Shown here: positions 7,945-16,021 of the stretch, in pieces
How the letters are laid out: each line of letters opens with the position of its first letter
Position numbering within the stretch: position 1 is the stretch's first letter
DNA from: an uncultured Bacteroidia bacterium
GTDB lineage: Bacteria > Bacteroidota > Bacteroidia > Bacteroidales > F082
DNA: 64,000 nt
Direction: 5' to 3'
NCBI GenBank assembly: GCA_902769875.1
Contig: CACXQV010000003.1
Location: forward strand, 29,134 to 93,133
The notes under the pieces: generated by a model
What the model was told of the DNA's origin: nothing
Databases searched by the model: none
The model's input: only the letters and a program-made list of their open reading frames with translations
Program-made: the position numbers and the translations under genes

Positions 7945-9237
7945 ATGCAAAATATGGAAGAAGAAAATGGCTATGTAAGACGGGTTGCCGATGCGCTTTT
8001 GGAGCTTCAACTGGAAGCTGCTGGAGTGGTGTTGATAGAAGGTGCAAAATGGTGCGGCAAAACCACCACGGCTATACAACAAGCCAGAAGCGTGGTCTTT
8101 ATGGACGAACCCAAACGCAAGGAAGAATATATGCGGTTAGCCCAGACCGACATTGATGTGCTGCTGTCGGGCAACGCGCCCCGCCTGATTGACGAATGGC
8201 AAAAAGCGCCGCAAATCTGGGATGCCTGCCGCTATATTGTTGACCGACGCGGCAAAGATGGGCAATTCATACTAACCGGCAGTGCCGAACCCGCCGACCA
8301 AAGCAAACTGGAACACACGGGTACAGGCCGTGTCGGGTGGGTTAGGATGAGGCCTATGTCGCTGTATGAGTCGGGAGAGTCGAATGGGAGCGTGTCGCTC
8401 GGCGAGTTGTTTGAGGATCATTTCAAGTCAGCAGAGGCACACGAGCTGAACTTGCGCGATTTGTGCTATCTCGTTTGTCGTGGCGGCTGGCCCAAAGCCA
8501 TCGGCAAATCGGAACGCGCAGCATTGCGGCAGGCCTTCAACTATGTGGATGCCGTGGCCAAACGCGAAATTATCGAGGTGGATGCCGTACACCGCAGCGA
8601 AACCAACACGCGGCGGCTGTTGCGCAGTTATGCCCGCCATCAAGCCACACAAGCCACTAACGGCACCATCGTCGCCGACTTGAAAGCCAACGAAGGTGAT
8701 ACCTTAAACGATGCCACCGTGGCCTCCTATCTCAACGCCCTACGCAAGATTTTCGTGATAGAGGATATGGAGGCTTGGAACCCCAACTTGCGTTCAAAGG
8801 CGGCAATCCGAACCACCGACACGCGCTATTTCGTTGACCCAAGCATTGCCACGGCCTCATTAGGCTTGGGCTCCAGCGATTTAATGAAAGATTTGAACAC
8901 TTTGGGACTGTTTTTTGAAACCCTTGCCGTGCGCGACCTGCGGGTGTATGCCGATGCCATCGATGGAAGCCTGTTCCATTACCGCGACAACAACGGGCTT
9001 GAGTGCGACAGCGTGTTGCACCTCCGCAACGGCCATTACGGCCTGATTGAAATCAAGCTCGGCGGCGAAACGCTCATCAATGAAGGCGCGGCCAATCTCA
9101 AACTTTTGGCCAAAAAAATTGACACGGAAAAGATGCCCGAGCCTTCGTTCAAGATGGTGCTTGTGGGAACCGGTCAGTACGCCTACCGCCGCGAAGACGG
9201 CGTGATGGTCGTCCCAATTGGATGTTTGAAATACTAA
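7945..9237 (+). CDS. AAA family ATPase with DUF4143 domain
   Basis: A protein of about 430 residues with Walker A-like EGAKWCGKTTTA, RLIDEWQKAP as Walker B, and FILTGSAEPAD. The C-terminal DUF4143 part contains RYFVDPSIATASLG and the PD-(D/E)XK-like core ECDSVLHLRNGHYGLIEIKLG, with a complete D...E-I-K signature. It represents a third subgroup of this ATPase family in the window. The start is either 7945 or 7954; the promoter boxes lie immediately upstream. A 23-bp direct repeat precedes the promoter. Function is unknown; the family has been loosely linked to DNA or mobile-element processes. Confidence 0.9.
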   Translation: MQNMEEENGYVRRVADALLELQLEAAGVVLIEGAKWCGKTTTAIQQARSVVFMDEPKRKEEYMRLAQTDIDVLLSGNAPRLIDEWQKAPQIWDACRYIVDRRGKDGQFILTGSAEPADQSKLEHTGTGRVGWVRMRPMSLYESGESNGSVSLGELFEDHFKSAEAHELNLRDLCYLVCRGGWPKAIGKSERAALRQAFNYVDAVAKREIIEVDAVHRSETNTRRLLRSYARHQATQATNGTIVADLKANEGDTLNDATVASYLNALRKIFVIEDMEAWNPNLRSKAAIRTTDTRYFVDPSIATASLGLGSSDLMKDLNTLGLFFETLAVRDLRVYADAIDGSLFHYRDNNGLECDSVLHLRNGHYGLIEIKLGGETLINEGAANLKLLAKKIDTEKMPEPSFKMVLVGTGQYAYRREDGVMVVPIGCLKY

Positions 9238-9248
9238 ACAAATTTCAA

Positions 9249-10280
9249 CTACTCAAACAGCGTCATCTCCCCACTTGGCTTAATCCTCTTTTTTCCCAAG
9301 TGCTTATAAGCCAAATCGGTACATTCTCGGCCACGGAGCGTGCGCATGATGAAACCTTCTTGGATAAGGAACGGCTCGCAAACCTCCTCAATCGTGCCGG
9401 GGTCCTCGCCTACCGCCGTGGCGATGGTGTTCACGCCAACGGGGCCGCCCTTGAACTTGTCGATGATGGTGGAGAGGATCTTGTTGTCCATATCGTCGAG
9501 GCCATGCTCGTCCACGTTGAGGGCCTTCAGGCCGATGCGGGCGATGTCGATGGTGATGGTGCCGTCGCCTTGTATTTGGGCGAAGTCGCGGACGCGACGC
9601 AACAAAAGGTTGGCGATACGCGGCGTGCCACGACTGCGACGCGCAATCTCGAAGGCTGCCGTGTCGTCGATGGGCACGCGCAAAATGCTCGCCGAGCGTT
9701 TCACGATTTTGGCCAAAGTGTGCGCATCGTAATATTCCAACCTTAGATTAATGCCGAAGCGCGAGCGCAAGGGTGCCGTCAGCAGGCCGCTTCGGGTGGT
9801 GGCACCAATCAAGGTGAAGGGATTCAGCGTGATTTGGATGCTACGCGCACTCGGGCCCGTTTCAATCATAATGTCGATGCGGAAGTCCTCCATTGCAGAA
9901 TAGAGATATTCTTCCACCACGGGACTCAGGCGGTGAATCTCGTCGATGAACAACACGTCGTTGGGTTCAAGGCTGGTGAGCAAGCCCGCAAGGTTGCCCG
10001 GCTTGTCTAAGACGGGGCCTGAAGTCATCTTCATGCCCACGCCCAACTCATGCGCGATGATGTGCGAAAGCGTCGTCTTGCCCAAGCCCGGAGGGCCGTG
10101 CAGCAAGGTATGGTCGAGGGCTTCGCCACGTTGGGCGGCGGCCTTCACGAAAACGCGCAGGTTGTCAACCACTTGCTTTTGTCCGGCAAAGCTGTCGAAC
10201 AAGTCGGGGCGCAGGGCGTTTTCGAGGTCTTTCTCGGCCTTGCTCAAATGGGAAGCATTGGCATCAAGGTTACTGTTCAT
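9249..10280 (-). CDS. ruvB: Holliday junction branch migration helicase RuvB
   Basis: RuvB is the hexameric ATPase motor that, with RuvA, drives branch migration of Holliday junctions. The protein shows [14 protein letters not shown], Walker [13 protein letters not shown], Walker [19 protein letters not shown] (sensor 1), and the winged-helix end [14 protein letters not shown]. Length (about 343 residues) is normal. I chose the ATG at 10280 ([14 protein letters not shown]); ATGs at 10286 and 10304 are in frame. It overlaps the end of the DUF2442 gene by about ten bases, so it is probably transcribed with the DUF4160/DUF2442 pair. Confidence 0.96.
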   Translation of the reverse strand: MNSNLDANASHLSKAEKDLENALRPDLFDSFAGQKQVVDNLRVFVKAAAQRGEALDHTLLHGPPGLGKTTLSHIIAHELGVGMKMTSGPVLDKPGNLAGLLTSLEPNDVLFIDEIHRLSPVVEEYLYSAMEDFRIDIMIETGPSARSIQITLNPFTLIGATTRSGLLTAPLRSRFGINLRLEYYDAHTLAKIVKRSASILRVPIDDTAAFEIARRSRGTPRIANLLLRRVRDFAQIQGDGTITIDIARIGLKALNVDEHGLDDMDNKILSTIIDKFKGGPVGVNTIATAVGEDPGTIEEVCEPFLIQEGFIMRTLRGRECTDLAYKHLGKKRIKPSGEMTLFE

Positions 10281-10545
10281 AGCCATAGCGTTGGAAATTA
10301 CCAAGAACTTGCTCTATATGAATCACTTCCGGACACGAGTCCCAAGTGAATCCGCCTCCCGTCAGATACCAATGGCTGCGTTCTTTTACAGGAACCCTCT
10401 TGATGCTCGGAAAAGCCGCCAATGGCATAATGATAACACGTCCGTCAACAAGTGCAATCTGGATTTTCCCACGCATTGGGAACGAAATGTCCTTGATTTC
10501 AGGCTCCACATCCCAAAAGCCCTCTATTTTCGGTTTATTTGTCAT
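10270..10545 (-). CDS. DUF2442 domain protein
   Basis: The 91-residue protein includes the DUF2442 signature: [20 protein letters not shown], then [15 protein letters not shown] and HIEQVLG. DUF2442 genes usually lie beside DUF4160 genes and the pair is often suspected to be a toxin-antitoxin module, though this is not established. Here a DUF4160 gene ends 66 bp upstream and ruvB follows with a short overlap. Unlike the DUF2442 protein at 52405, this one has no helix-turn-helix tail. Confidence 0.8.
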   Translation of the reverse strand: MTNKPKIEGFWDVEPEIKDISFPMRGKIQIALVDGRVIIMPLAAFPSIKRVPVKERSHWYLTGGGFTWDSCPEVIHIEQVLGNFQRYGYEQ

Positions 10546-10611
10546 TTTCTCACAATTTTCATTTTCAACTTTCCATTCATATAGTCATTCCATTGCTTCA
10601 CCAAATCATCC

Positions 10612-10830
10612 TTAGTATTGTTCGGCAATTTCAAGCACTTCCTTCAATTCTGCATTGTTCAGGTCTCCCGCCTTGCCCAGTTCCACCTTGGGCTGAAGCC
10701 ATATCTTACAATAATGCTTCGTGTCTTTCCTGCCCACATGAACATATATCCGATTTTCATTGCTATCGGTCCCAAAAATCAGGAAAATCCAAGTCCCTTT
10801 CAGGGTGATATAAAGCAATAGTTTTGGCAT
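10612..10830 (-). CDS. DUF4160 domain protein
   Basis: The ATG at 10830 gives a 72-residue protein, MPKLLLYITLKGTWIFLIFG..., with ENRIYVHVGRKDTKHYCKIW, the DUF4160 pattern in which a I(H/Y)VHV strand is followed by a K-W/V motif. The longer open frame upstream runs through the SPOR gene promoter and is not real. A minus-strand -7 box lies at 10851. It leads a probable three-gene unit with DUF2442 and ruvB. A role as the toxin half of a pair is only a guess. Confidence 0.78.
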   Translation of the reverse strand: MPKLLLYITLKGTWIFLIFGTDSNENRIYVHVGRKDTKHYCKIWLQPKVELGKAGDLNNAELKEVLEIAEQY

Positions 10831-10850
10831 TGTCACTACTATTTCAGCCG

Positions 10851-10858
10851 CAAAAATA
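10851..10858 (-). promoter_or_regulatory. -7 box of DUF4160-DUF2442-ruvB
   Basis: CAAAAATA on the plus strand reads TATTTTTG on the minus strand, 20 bp before the DUF4160 start. Confidence 0.6.
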
Positions 10859-10889
10859 ATAAAAAACGACGGATTTGACGGAATAATAG

Positions 10890-10897
10890 TATTTTTG
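10890..10897 (+). promoter_or_regulatory. -7 box of the SPOR gene
   Basis: TATTTTTG lies 18 bp before the ATG at 10916 and is divergent from the box at 10851. Confidence 0.6.
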
Positions 10898-10915
10898 CAG
10901 TCTAAAACATCCATT

Positions 10916-11320
10916 ATGAAACGACTTGTTAGCCTTTCGGCATTGATGATGATTGCCGCTTTTGCTTTCGCGCAAAGCTCTGGTTCAATGAACATTAACC
11001 AAGACAGCCGCATCGACGACCTCATCGCCAAACAGCGTAGGCTTTACGCCGTCGACAGTTCGTTCAATGGCTATCGCATCCACATCTTCATGGAAATCGG
11101 GAACGAGGCCTTGAAACACGCCGAGGAGGTGAAAAGCCAATTTGAAAAGGCTTTCCCCGACATTCCGGTTTATCTCACCTACGCCGAGCCGTATTTCCGC
11201 CTGCGTGCCGGCGACTTTCGCAACCGCGTGGAGGCCGAAAGGAGCCTGCGCCGAATCAAGCCGCGCTTCAAGGAGGCTTTCGTCACGGCGGATATGATTT
11301 ACAGGCCGAAATTTGATTGA
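10916..11320 (+). CDS. SPOR domain protein, secreted
   Basis: A 134-residue protein with an N-terminal signal peptide (MKRLVSLSALMMIAAFAFA, cleavage near AFA-QSS). Residues 55-125 form a SPOR fold: GYRIHIFMEIG, then EVKSQFEKAFPDIPVYLTY, then FRLRAGDFRNRVEAERSL and a terminal strand. SPOR domains bind denuded peptidoglycan at division sites. The start at 10916 is chosen for its signal peptide and the promoter at 10890. The stop codon overlaps the first unit of the 138-bp repeat array. Confidence 0.88.
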   Translation: MKRLVSLSALMMIAAFAFAQSSGSMNINQDSRIDDLIAKQRRLYAVDSSFNGYRIHIFMEIGNEALKHAEEVKSQFEKAFPDIPVYLTYAEPYFRLRAGDFRNRVEAERSLRRIKPRFKEAFVTADMIYRPKFD

Positions 11321-11729
11321 TGGAATCGCTTCGCGAGAAATCACATCAAAATCTTATTTCAAAATCAATCAAAAATCTTAGTTTATTGATTTTGAATGAT
11401 TTTTATTTTGATTTTTGAAAGATTTCTTGCGAAGCAATCCTAAACAATCAGCAATTGATGGAATCGCTTCGCGAGAAATCCTATTAAAATCTTATTTCAA
11501 AATCAATCAAAAATCCTAATTCATTGATTTTAAATGATTTTTATTTTGATTTTTGAAAGATTTCTTGCGAAGCAATCCTAAATAATCAGCAATTGATGGA
11601 ATCGCTTCGCGAGAAATCCCATTAAAATCTTATTTCAAAATCATCAAAAATCTTAATTTATTGATTTTGAACGACTTTTATTTTGATTTTTGAAAAATTT
11701 CTTGCGAAGCAATCCAAAAACAATCAGAA
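11316..11729. repeat. three tandem 138-bp hairpin repeats
   Basis: Units begin at 11316, 11454 and 11592, exactly 138 bp apart and nearly identical. Each has imperfect inverted ends, GGAATCGCTTCGCGAGAAAT and its near-complement ending GCGAAGCAATCC, about 118 bp apart, and an AT-rich inner part that is also roughly self-complementary (AATCAATCAAAAATC against GATTTTTATTTTGATT). The array fills the whole gap between the SPOR gene and the convergent dehydrogenase gene and touches both stop codons. No gene lies in this gap. Confidence 0.93.
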
Positions 11730-12641
11730 TAATTCCTCTATATTCCGGACGACTATCCCCAACCTAAGCAAAAACGCCTCTTCGGTGGCAAAGCCGATGT
11801 GCGGCAACATAATGAGATTGGGTGCGCCAAGCAAAGGATTTTCAGGTTTCAAAGGCGGTTCGCTGTTGTAAACATCGGTGGCGGCAGCAGCGATTCGGCC
11901 TTGTTTCAAGGCGTTGGCCAAAGCCGTTTCGTTCACGACGGGACCGCGTGCCGTATTAATTAATATGGTGCTCGGCTTCATCAAGGCGAAGTCTTTCTCC
12001 GTGATGAAATCGCGGGTGTCGTTGTTCAAGGCGATGTGCAGGGTGATGATGTCGGATTCCCTCAGCAAGGTTTCCTTGTCGACGAAAGTCACGCCCTCGA
12101 TTTGCTTCGGGGTGCGGTTCCAAGCCAACACCTTGCAGCCGAAAGCATTCGCCAATTTGGCCACACGCTGTCCGATGTTGCCCATGCCGACGATGCCGAT
12201 GGTCTTGCCCCCGATTTCGCGTCCAGGCATGATGCCCTTGCGGTTGCATTGGCGCGTAATCGCATCGTTTTCAAGCACTTTGCGATAAAGGTCTATCATT
12301 AATGCGATGGCCAACTCAGCCACGGCCTCGGTGCTGTAGCCTGCCGCGTTTTTCACTACGATGCCACGACGCTCACATTCCTCCATGTCGATGTGGTCCA
12401 AGCCGGTGAAGGCGATGGAGAGCATCTTCAAGTTGGGGCAAGCGTCCAAGAAGTCCTTGCACAGCGGGATGTTGCTTTCGATGACGACTTCCGCACCTTC
12501 GGCGCGGCGTTTCAGTTCGTCGAGGTTTTCGTTGCGATCGGGGTAAATGACGACTTCGTGGCCGGCTTTTTTCAGACCTTCGCAAGCCGCCTCAATCTGC
12601 TGGACTTTCAGTCCGAGCGGCTCCAAAAAGACGATTTTCAT
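11724..12641 (-). CDS. D-2-hydroxyacid dehydrogenase family protein
   Basis: A 305-residue NAD(P)-dependent oxidoreductase. The Rossmann motif GIVGMGNIGQRVAKLANAFG is near residues 149-168. The catalytic set appears as NTARGPVVNETAL (Arg), TDVYNSEPP (Glu) and LPHIGFATEEA (His). The family includes glycerate, lactate and phosphoglycerate dehydrogenases; the substrate cannot be told here. It lacks the ACT domain of SerA. It overlaps RidA by four bases (ATGA), so the two genes are co-transcribed from the promoter at 13042. Confidence 0.9.
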   Translation of the reverse strand: MKIVFLEPLGLKVQQIEAACEGLKKAGHEVVIYPDRNENLDELKRRAEGAEVVIESNIPLCKDFLDACPNLKMLSIAFTGLDHIDMEECERRGIVVKNAAGYSTEAVAELAIALMIDLYRKVLENDAITRQCNRKGIMPGREIGGKTIGIVGMGNIGQRVAKLANAFGCKVLAWNRTPKQIEGVTFVDKETLLRESDIITLHIALNNDTRDFITEKDFALMKPSTILINTARGPVVNETALANALKQGRIAAAATDVYNSEPPLKPENPLLGAPNLIMLPHIGFATEEAFLLRLGIVVRNIEELF

Positions 12642-13012
12642 TTTGCGGCAATCATTTCGATTTCGACCAAGGCCTTCTTGGGTAGTTCCTTCACGGCGAA
12701 GGCGGCACGGGCAGGATAGTCGCCCTTGAAATACTTGCCGTACACCGTATTCATCTCACCAAAGTAGCTCATATCAGCGAGATAGCATACTGACTTCACC
12801 ACATTGTCGAAGGTGCAGCCCGCCTCGTTGAGGATGGCTTCAAGGTTTTTCATGCTCTGCTCGGTTTGAGCGCTGACACCCTCAGGCATTTCGCCCGTGG
12901 CGGGATTGATGGGCAGTTGGCCCGAAATGAAAATCATGCCGTTGGCTTCGATGGCCTGGCTGTAAGGTCCGATGGCTCCGGGAGCCTTTGTTGTTGCGAT
13001 AACTTTTTTCAT
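12638..13012 (-). CDS. ridA: RidA family enamine/imine deaminase
   Basis: The 124-residue protein starts MKKVIATTKAPGAIGPYSQA and contains MIFISGQLPINPATGEMP, the active-site Arg in YPARAAFAVKELP, and the end ALVEIEMIAA. RidA trimers hydrolyse reactive 2-aminoacrylate and related enamines to keto acids. The start at 13012 is the family start; the longer frame upstream would run through the promoter. The first gene of a two-gene unit with the hydroxyacid dehydrogenase, which could reduce the keto acids released (inference). Confidence 0.95.
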   Translation of the reverse strand: MKKVIATTKAPGAIGPYSQAIEANGMIFISGQLPINPATGEMPEGVSAQTEQSMKNLEAILNEAGCTFDNVVKSVCYLADMSYFGEMNTVYGKYFKGDYPARAAFAVKELPKKALVEIEMIAAK

Positions 13013-13041
13013 TGTTGATAACTTTAATGGTTTTATGAGCG

Positions 13042-13049
13042 CAAAAATA
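13042..13049 (-). promoter_or_regulatory. -7 box of ridA
   Basis: CAAAAATA on the plus strand gives TATTTTTG on the minus strand, 29 bp before the ridA start. Confidence 0.6.
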
Positions 13050-13081
13050 GGAAAAAAGATGATGGGTTCGTCAAAATATAT

Positions 13082-13089
13082 TACCTTTG
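13082..13089 (+). promoter_or_regulatory. -7 box of the DivIC/FtsB-like gene
   Basis: TACCTTTG lies 21 bp before the ATG at 13111. Confidence 0.6.
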
Positions 13090-13110
13090 CACACCGAAAA
13101 ACGAACCACC

Positions 13111-13407
13111 ATGACATTCAGGGAAGTCTTACGCAAACTCAACAACCGCTATGTGTACGCCACATTGCTGTTTCTCGTCGTCATTTTCTTCATCGACCAA
13201 TTCAACGTTTTCGAGCAAATCAGGCTCTCGAAAGTGTTGGATGACAAGCAACAGCAGATTGAATACTACGAGAAGCTGGTGCCCGAAAGCAAGCAATACC
13301 TCAACGCCCTGCAAAACGACACCGCCACCATGGAGAAGGTGGCCCGCGAGCAATATCTGATGAAACGCGACAACGAAATCATCTATCTAACTGAGACACA
13401 AGAATGA
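13111..13407 (+). CDS. septum formation initiator, FtsB/DivIC family
   Basis: A 98-residue bitopic protein: a short cytoplasmic end (MTFREVLRKLNNR), one membrane span (YVYATLLFLVVIFFIDQF), a coiled coil (VLDDKQQQIEYYEKLVPESK) and the family tail MEKVAREQYLMKRDNEIIYL. The family scaffolds the divisome. The ATG at 13111 is preferred to 13087, because the latter overlaps the -7 box. It overlaps the DUF5686 gene by four bases. Confidence 0.9.
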   Translation: MTFREVLRKLNNRYVYATLLFLVVIFFIDQFNVFEQIRLSKVLDDKQQQIEYYEKLVPESKQYLNALQNDTATMEKVAREQYLMKRDNEIIYLTETQE

Positions 13408-15857
13408 AGCCTCACTATCGCATCAAGGTTTTATCCTTCCTTTCCCTCGTTTTTTTCCTGTTTTCGGTACAATCGCTTTTCGGCCAGTCGCAAAACTTGA
13501 GCGGAAAAGTGACCGACGAGCGCAACCGCCAGCCCCTGGCCTTTGTCAACGTGGTCATCAATGAAGGACAACGCGGCGTCATCAGCGACATCAACGGGAA
13601 ATACGAAATCGTTTCTGATGGACCCATTACAAAAGTGAAATTTTCGTCCATCGGCTACGAATCCAAGGAAATCGTCCTGCAAGCCAACCAAAAAAAGTGC
13701 AATATCGCCCTCACACCCAAGACTTTCGAGCTGAAGGAAGTGACCGTTGAGGCTGGGGAAAACCCCGCCCACCGCATCATCGACAGCTTGTTTGCGCATC
13801 GCAAAGCCAACAATCCCAACTCTTTGGATTCATACCGCTACAAGATTTACGACCAAATGGTGTTCACCGTCGACAGCACCGAGCTTGGGAACGCCTTGAG
13901 GCGGTCAAGCAAAGGCGGCGGGGTGCAGCAATTCGACAGCATCCTGAAAAAGAGCGACTTGATGGTGATGGAAACCGTTTCGGAAGTGTTGTTCAAGAAG
14001 CCCGACCGCAAACTGCAAAACGTGCTCGGCACCAAGGTGGCGGGAATGAAAGAGCCGACCTTCATCTATTTGGCCAACAGCATGCAGAGCGTCAGTTTTT
14101 ATGACGAAACCGTCAGCATCACCGGGAACGACTACGTGAACCCCATCAGCCGCAACAGCAAAACGCACTATTTCTTCACTTTAGAGTCGGTCCATCCCAT
14201 CGGGCAGGGCGACTCGCTCTATGTGATTTCGTTCCACCCGATGCGCGGCAGCACCTTCAACGGCCTGCGCGGCTCGCTGACAGTCAACAGCAACGGATGG
14301 GCCTTGCAAAGCGTGAAAGCCTCGCCCGACGAGCCAAGTGCCTTGTATGCCGCCACCATCCAGCAGCTGTATCAGAAAGTTGATAGCCAATGGTTTCCGA
14401 AACAGCTCAACACCGTTTTGAAGTTTTCGGGCATCGCCCTTGGCGTGGATGATGCCACACTTTCCATGGTCGCTGTCGGGAAGAGCTACCTCACCGACAT
14501 CGAAATCAATCCCGACCTCAGCAAGCAGCGGTTCACCGACATCGAAATCAAAGTGGACCCAGCCGCCGCCTACCGCGACGACAGCTTTTGGGACCAACAC
14601 CGCATCGACTCGCTCACCGAGCGCATCCGTGCCACCTACCTCCTCGTCGACTCCATCACCAACGGTTCCGACATCTTCGACCGCGTGCTCGGCATAACCG
14701 ACAAGCTGATGGGCCAATCAGCGCTGCCCTTGGGCCCCATCGACCTCAACATCGGCAACCTCATCAAGATTTCACGCTATCGAGGCGTCTATTTCGGCCT
14801 CGGTGCAGCCACCAACGACCGCCTCTCGCGATGGTTCGGCCTGAACGGATTCTTCGGCTACTGGACCGGCCTGAAACGCTTGGACTACGGCGGCGGCATC
14901 AATTTCAGGCTCAACCCGCAGCGGCAAATGGAACTCGGTCTCAAATACAGCCAAATGTCGGAACCCATCGGCGAGTTCGGCGGTTTTCAGGAAAGCTACG
15001 CCCTGTTGGCCGAATCGGACTACAAATACACCTTCTACGAAAACATACACGCCCGCTGCAAGCGCCTCGACCTCAGCTTCTCGACGCGGACGCTCCGCCA
15101 CTTCAAGGTTTTCGTCAACCTCAGCTCAAGCCACAAACGCTACAACGCCAGCTTTTTCTGCGCCCCTTCCGACTCGCTGGCCGAAGGACGCTTCACCAAT
15201 GCCGAGGTCAAGATACGTTTTGCCTACAAGGAAAAGTTCCTCAGCACACCGCAAGGCTTGCGCTCGTTGGGCACCACGGCTCCCATTGTCTGGTTCTCGT
15301 ATATGCATTCCTTCCCCCAGCTTTTGGGCGGACAATTCGAATACGACCGCTTCAAGTTCGAGGTGTCGAAGAACTTCTATACGCATTATCTCGGCTTTGC
15401 AAAAGTGATGCTGCAAACCGGCTACGCCACCGAGACCTGCCCCGTGATGGAGACTTTCGACATCTTGGGCACTTACGACCGCTGGGGGCTGTATTCACCC
15501 GGCAGCTTCAGCACGATGCGTCTGGACGAGTTTTTCTGCGACCGTTTTGTGGCCCTATATCTTAGCCACAACTTCAACGGTATGCTTTGGAAGACGGAAT
15601 CAAATTGGTTCAAGCCCGAATTGACCTTGGTGACCAACCTCGGCTGGGGCGATATGAAACGCGCCGAAAACCAGCCCAACAAGAACTTCGAGACGATGGA
15701 GAAAGGCTATTTCGAAAGCGGTTTCGTCGTCAGGGGGCTGCTCAGCCTGCCTTTGGTGAAGGTCGGCTTGGGCGCTTTCTATCGCTATGGGCCATATAGC
15801 CTGCCAAGGGTTTGGGATAATTTCGCATGGAAATGGAGTGCTACGTTTAGTTTGTAA
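13404..15857 (+). CDS. DUF5686 outer-membrane protein with CarboxypepD_reg domain
   Basis: The 817-residue protein has a signal peptide ending near FLFSVQSLFG-Q, then a carboxypeptidase-regulatory-like beta-sandwich (LSGKVTDERNRQPLAFVNVV... to about 115), the DUF5686 start (ENPAHRIIDSLFAHRKANNP) and a long C-terminal beta-barrel that ends in WSATFSL. The N-terminal domain is the one found in SusC and TonB-linked proteins, but no TonB plug is seen. The function is unknown; an outer-membrane location follows from the barrel. Translationally coupled to the DivIC-like gene. A GGGACnnC repeat array begins three bases after the stop. Confidence 0.85.
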   Translation: MKPHYRIKVLSFLSLVFFLFSVQSLFGQSQNLSGKVTDERNRQPLAFVNVVINEGQRGVISDINGKYEIVSDGPITKVKFSSIGYESKEIVLQANQKKCNIALTPKTFELKEVTVEAGENPAHRIIDSLFAHRKANNPNSLDSYRYKIYDQMVFTVDSTELGNALRRSSKGGGVQQFDSILKKSDLMVMETVSEVLFKKPDRKLQNVLGTKVAGMKEPTFIYLANSMQSVSFYDETVSITGNDYVNPISRNSKTHYFFTLESVHPIGQGDSLYVISFHPMRGSTFNGLRGSLTVNSNGWALQSVKASPDEPSALYAATIQQLYQKVDSQWFPKQLNTVLKFSGIALGVDDATLSMVAVGKSYLTDIEINPDLSKQRFTDIEIKVDPAAAYRDDSFWDQHRIDSLTERIRATYLLVDSITNGSDIFDRVLGITDKLMGQSALPLGPIDLNIGNLIKISRYRGVYFGLGAATNDRLSRWFGLNGFFGYWTGLKRLDYGGGINFRLNPQRQMELGLKYSQMSEPIGEFGGFQESYALLAESDYKYTFYENIHARCKRLDLSFSTRTLRHFKVFVNLSSSHKRYNASFFCAPSDSLAEGRFTNAEVKIRFAYKEKFLSTPQGLRSLGTTAPIVWFSYMHSFPQLLGGQFEYDRFKFEVSKNFYTHYLGFAKVMLQTGYATETCPVMETFDILGTYDRWGLYSPGSFSTMRLDEFFCDRFVALYLSHNFNGMLWKTESNWFKPELTLVTNLGWGDMKRAENQPNKNFETMEKGYFESGFVVRGLLSLPLVKVGLGAFYRYGPYSLPRVWDNFAWKWSATFSL

Positions 15858-15860
15858 TTT

Positions 15861-15931
15861 ATGACACGGGACACAAGACACAGGACACGAGACTGCGGGA
15901 GGCGGGACTGCGGGACACGGGAAACGAGACC
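15861..15931. repeat. GGGACnnC-type repeat array
   Basis: Degenerate units of 7-8 bp (GACACGGGACACAAGACACAGG..., GACTGCGGGA...) run for about 70 bp, beginning three bases after the DUF5686 stop codon. The array is in frame with apbE, so a naive start at 15861 would translate it as MTRDTRHRTRDCGRRDCG, which is not a credible protein end. Confidence 0.85.
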
Positions 15932-15947
15932 TAACCTTTCGTTTGGC

Positions 15948-16021
15948 CGGATTTGCAATCCGACCACTATGAAAAGGGGATTTGAAATCCCCAACCCCAT
16001 TTCCGCCGGATTGCAAATCCG
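15948..16021. repeat. three short palindromes before or within the ApbE N-terminus
   Basis: CGGATT-TGC-AATCCG is at 15948-15962, GGGGATTT-G-AAATCCCC at 15976-15992 and CGGATT-GCA-AATCCG at 16007-16021. The middle one is a perfect palindrome with a one-base centre. All lie in frame with apbE. Confidence 0.85.

Noticed and set aside
11316-11729. Possible CRISPR or rRNA-related repeat
   Set aside because: The whole 138-bp unit is repeated, with no unique spacers and no RNA gene similarity.
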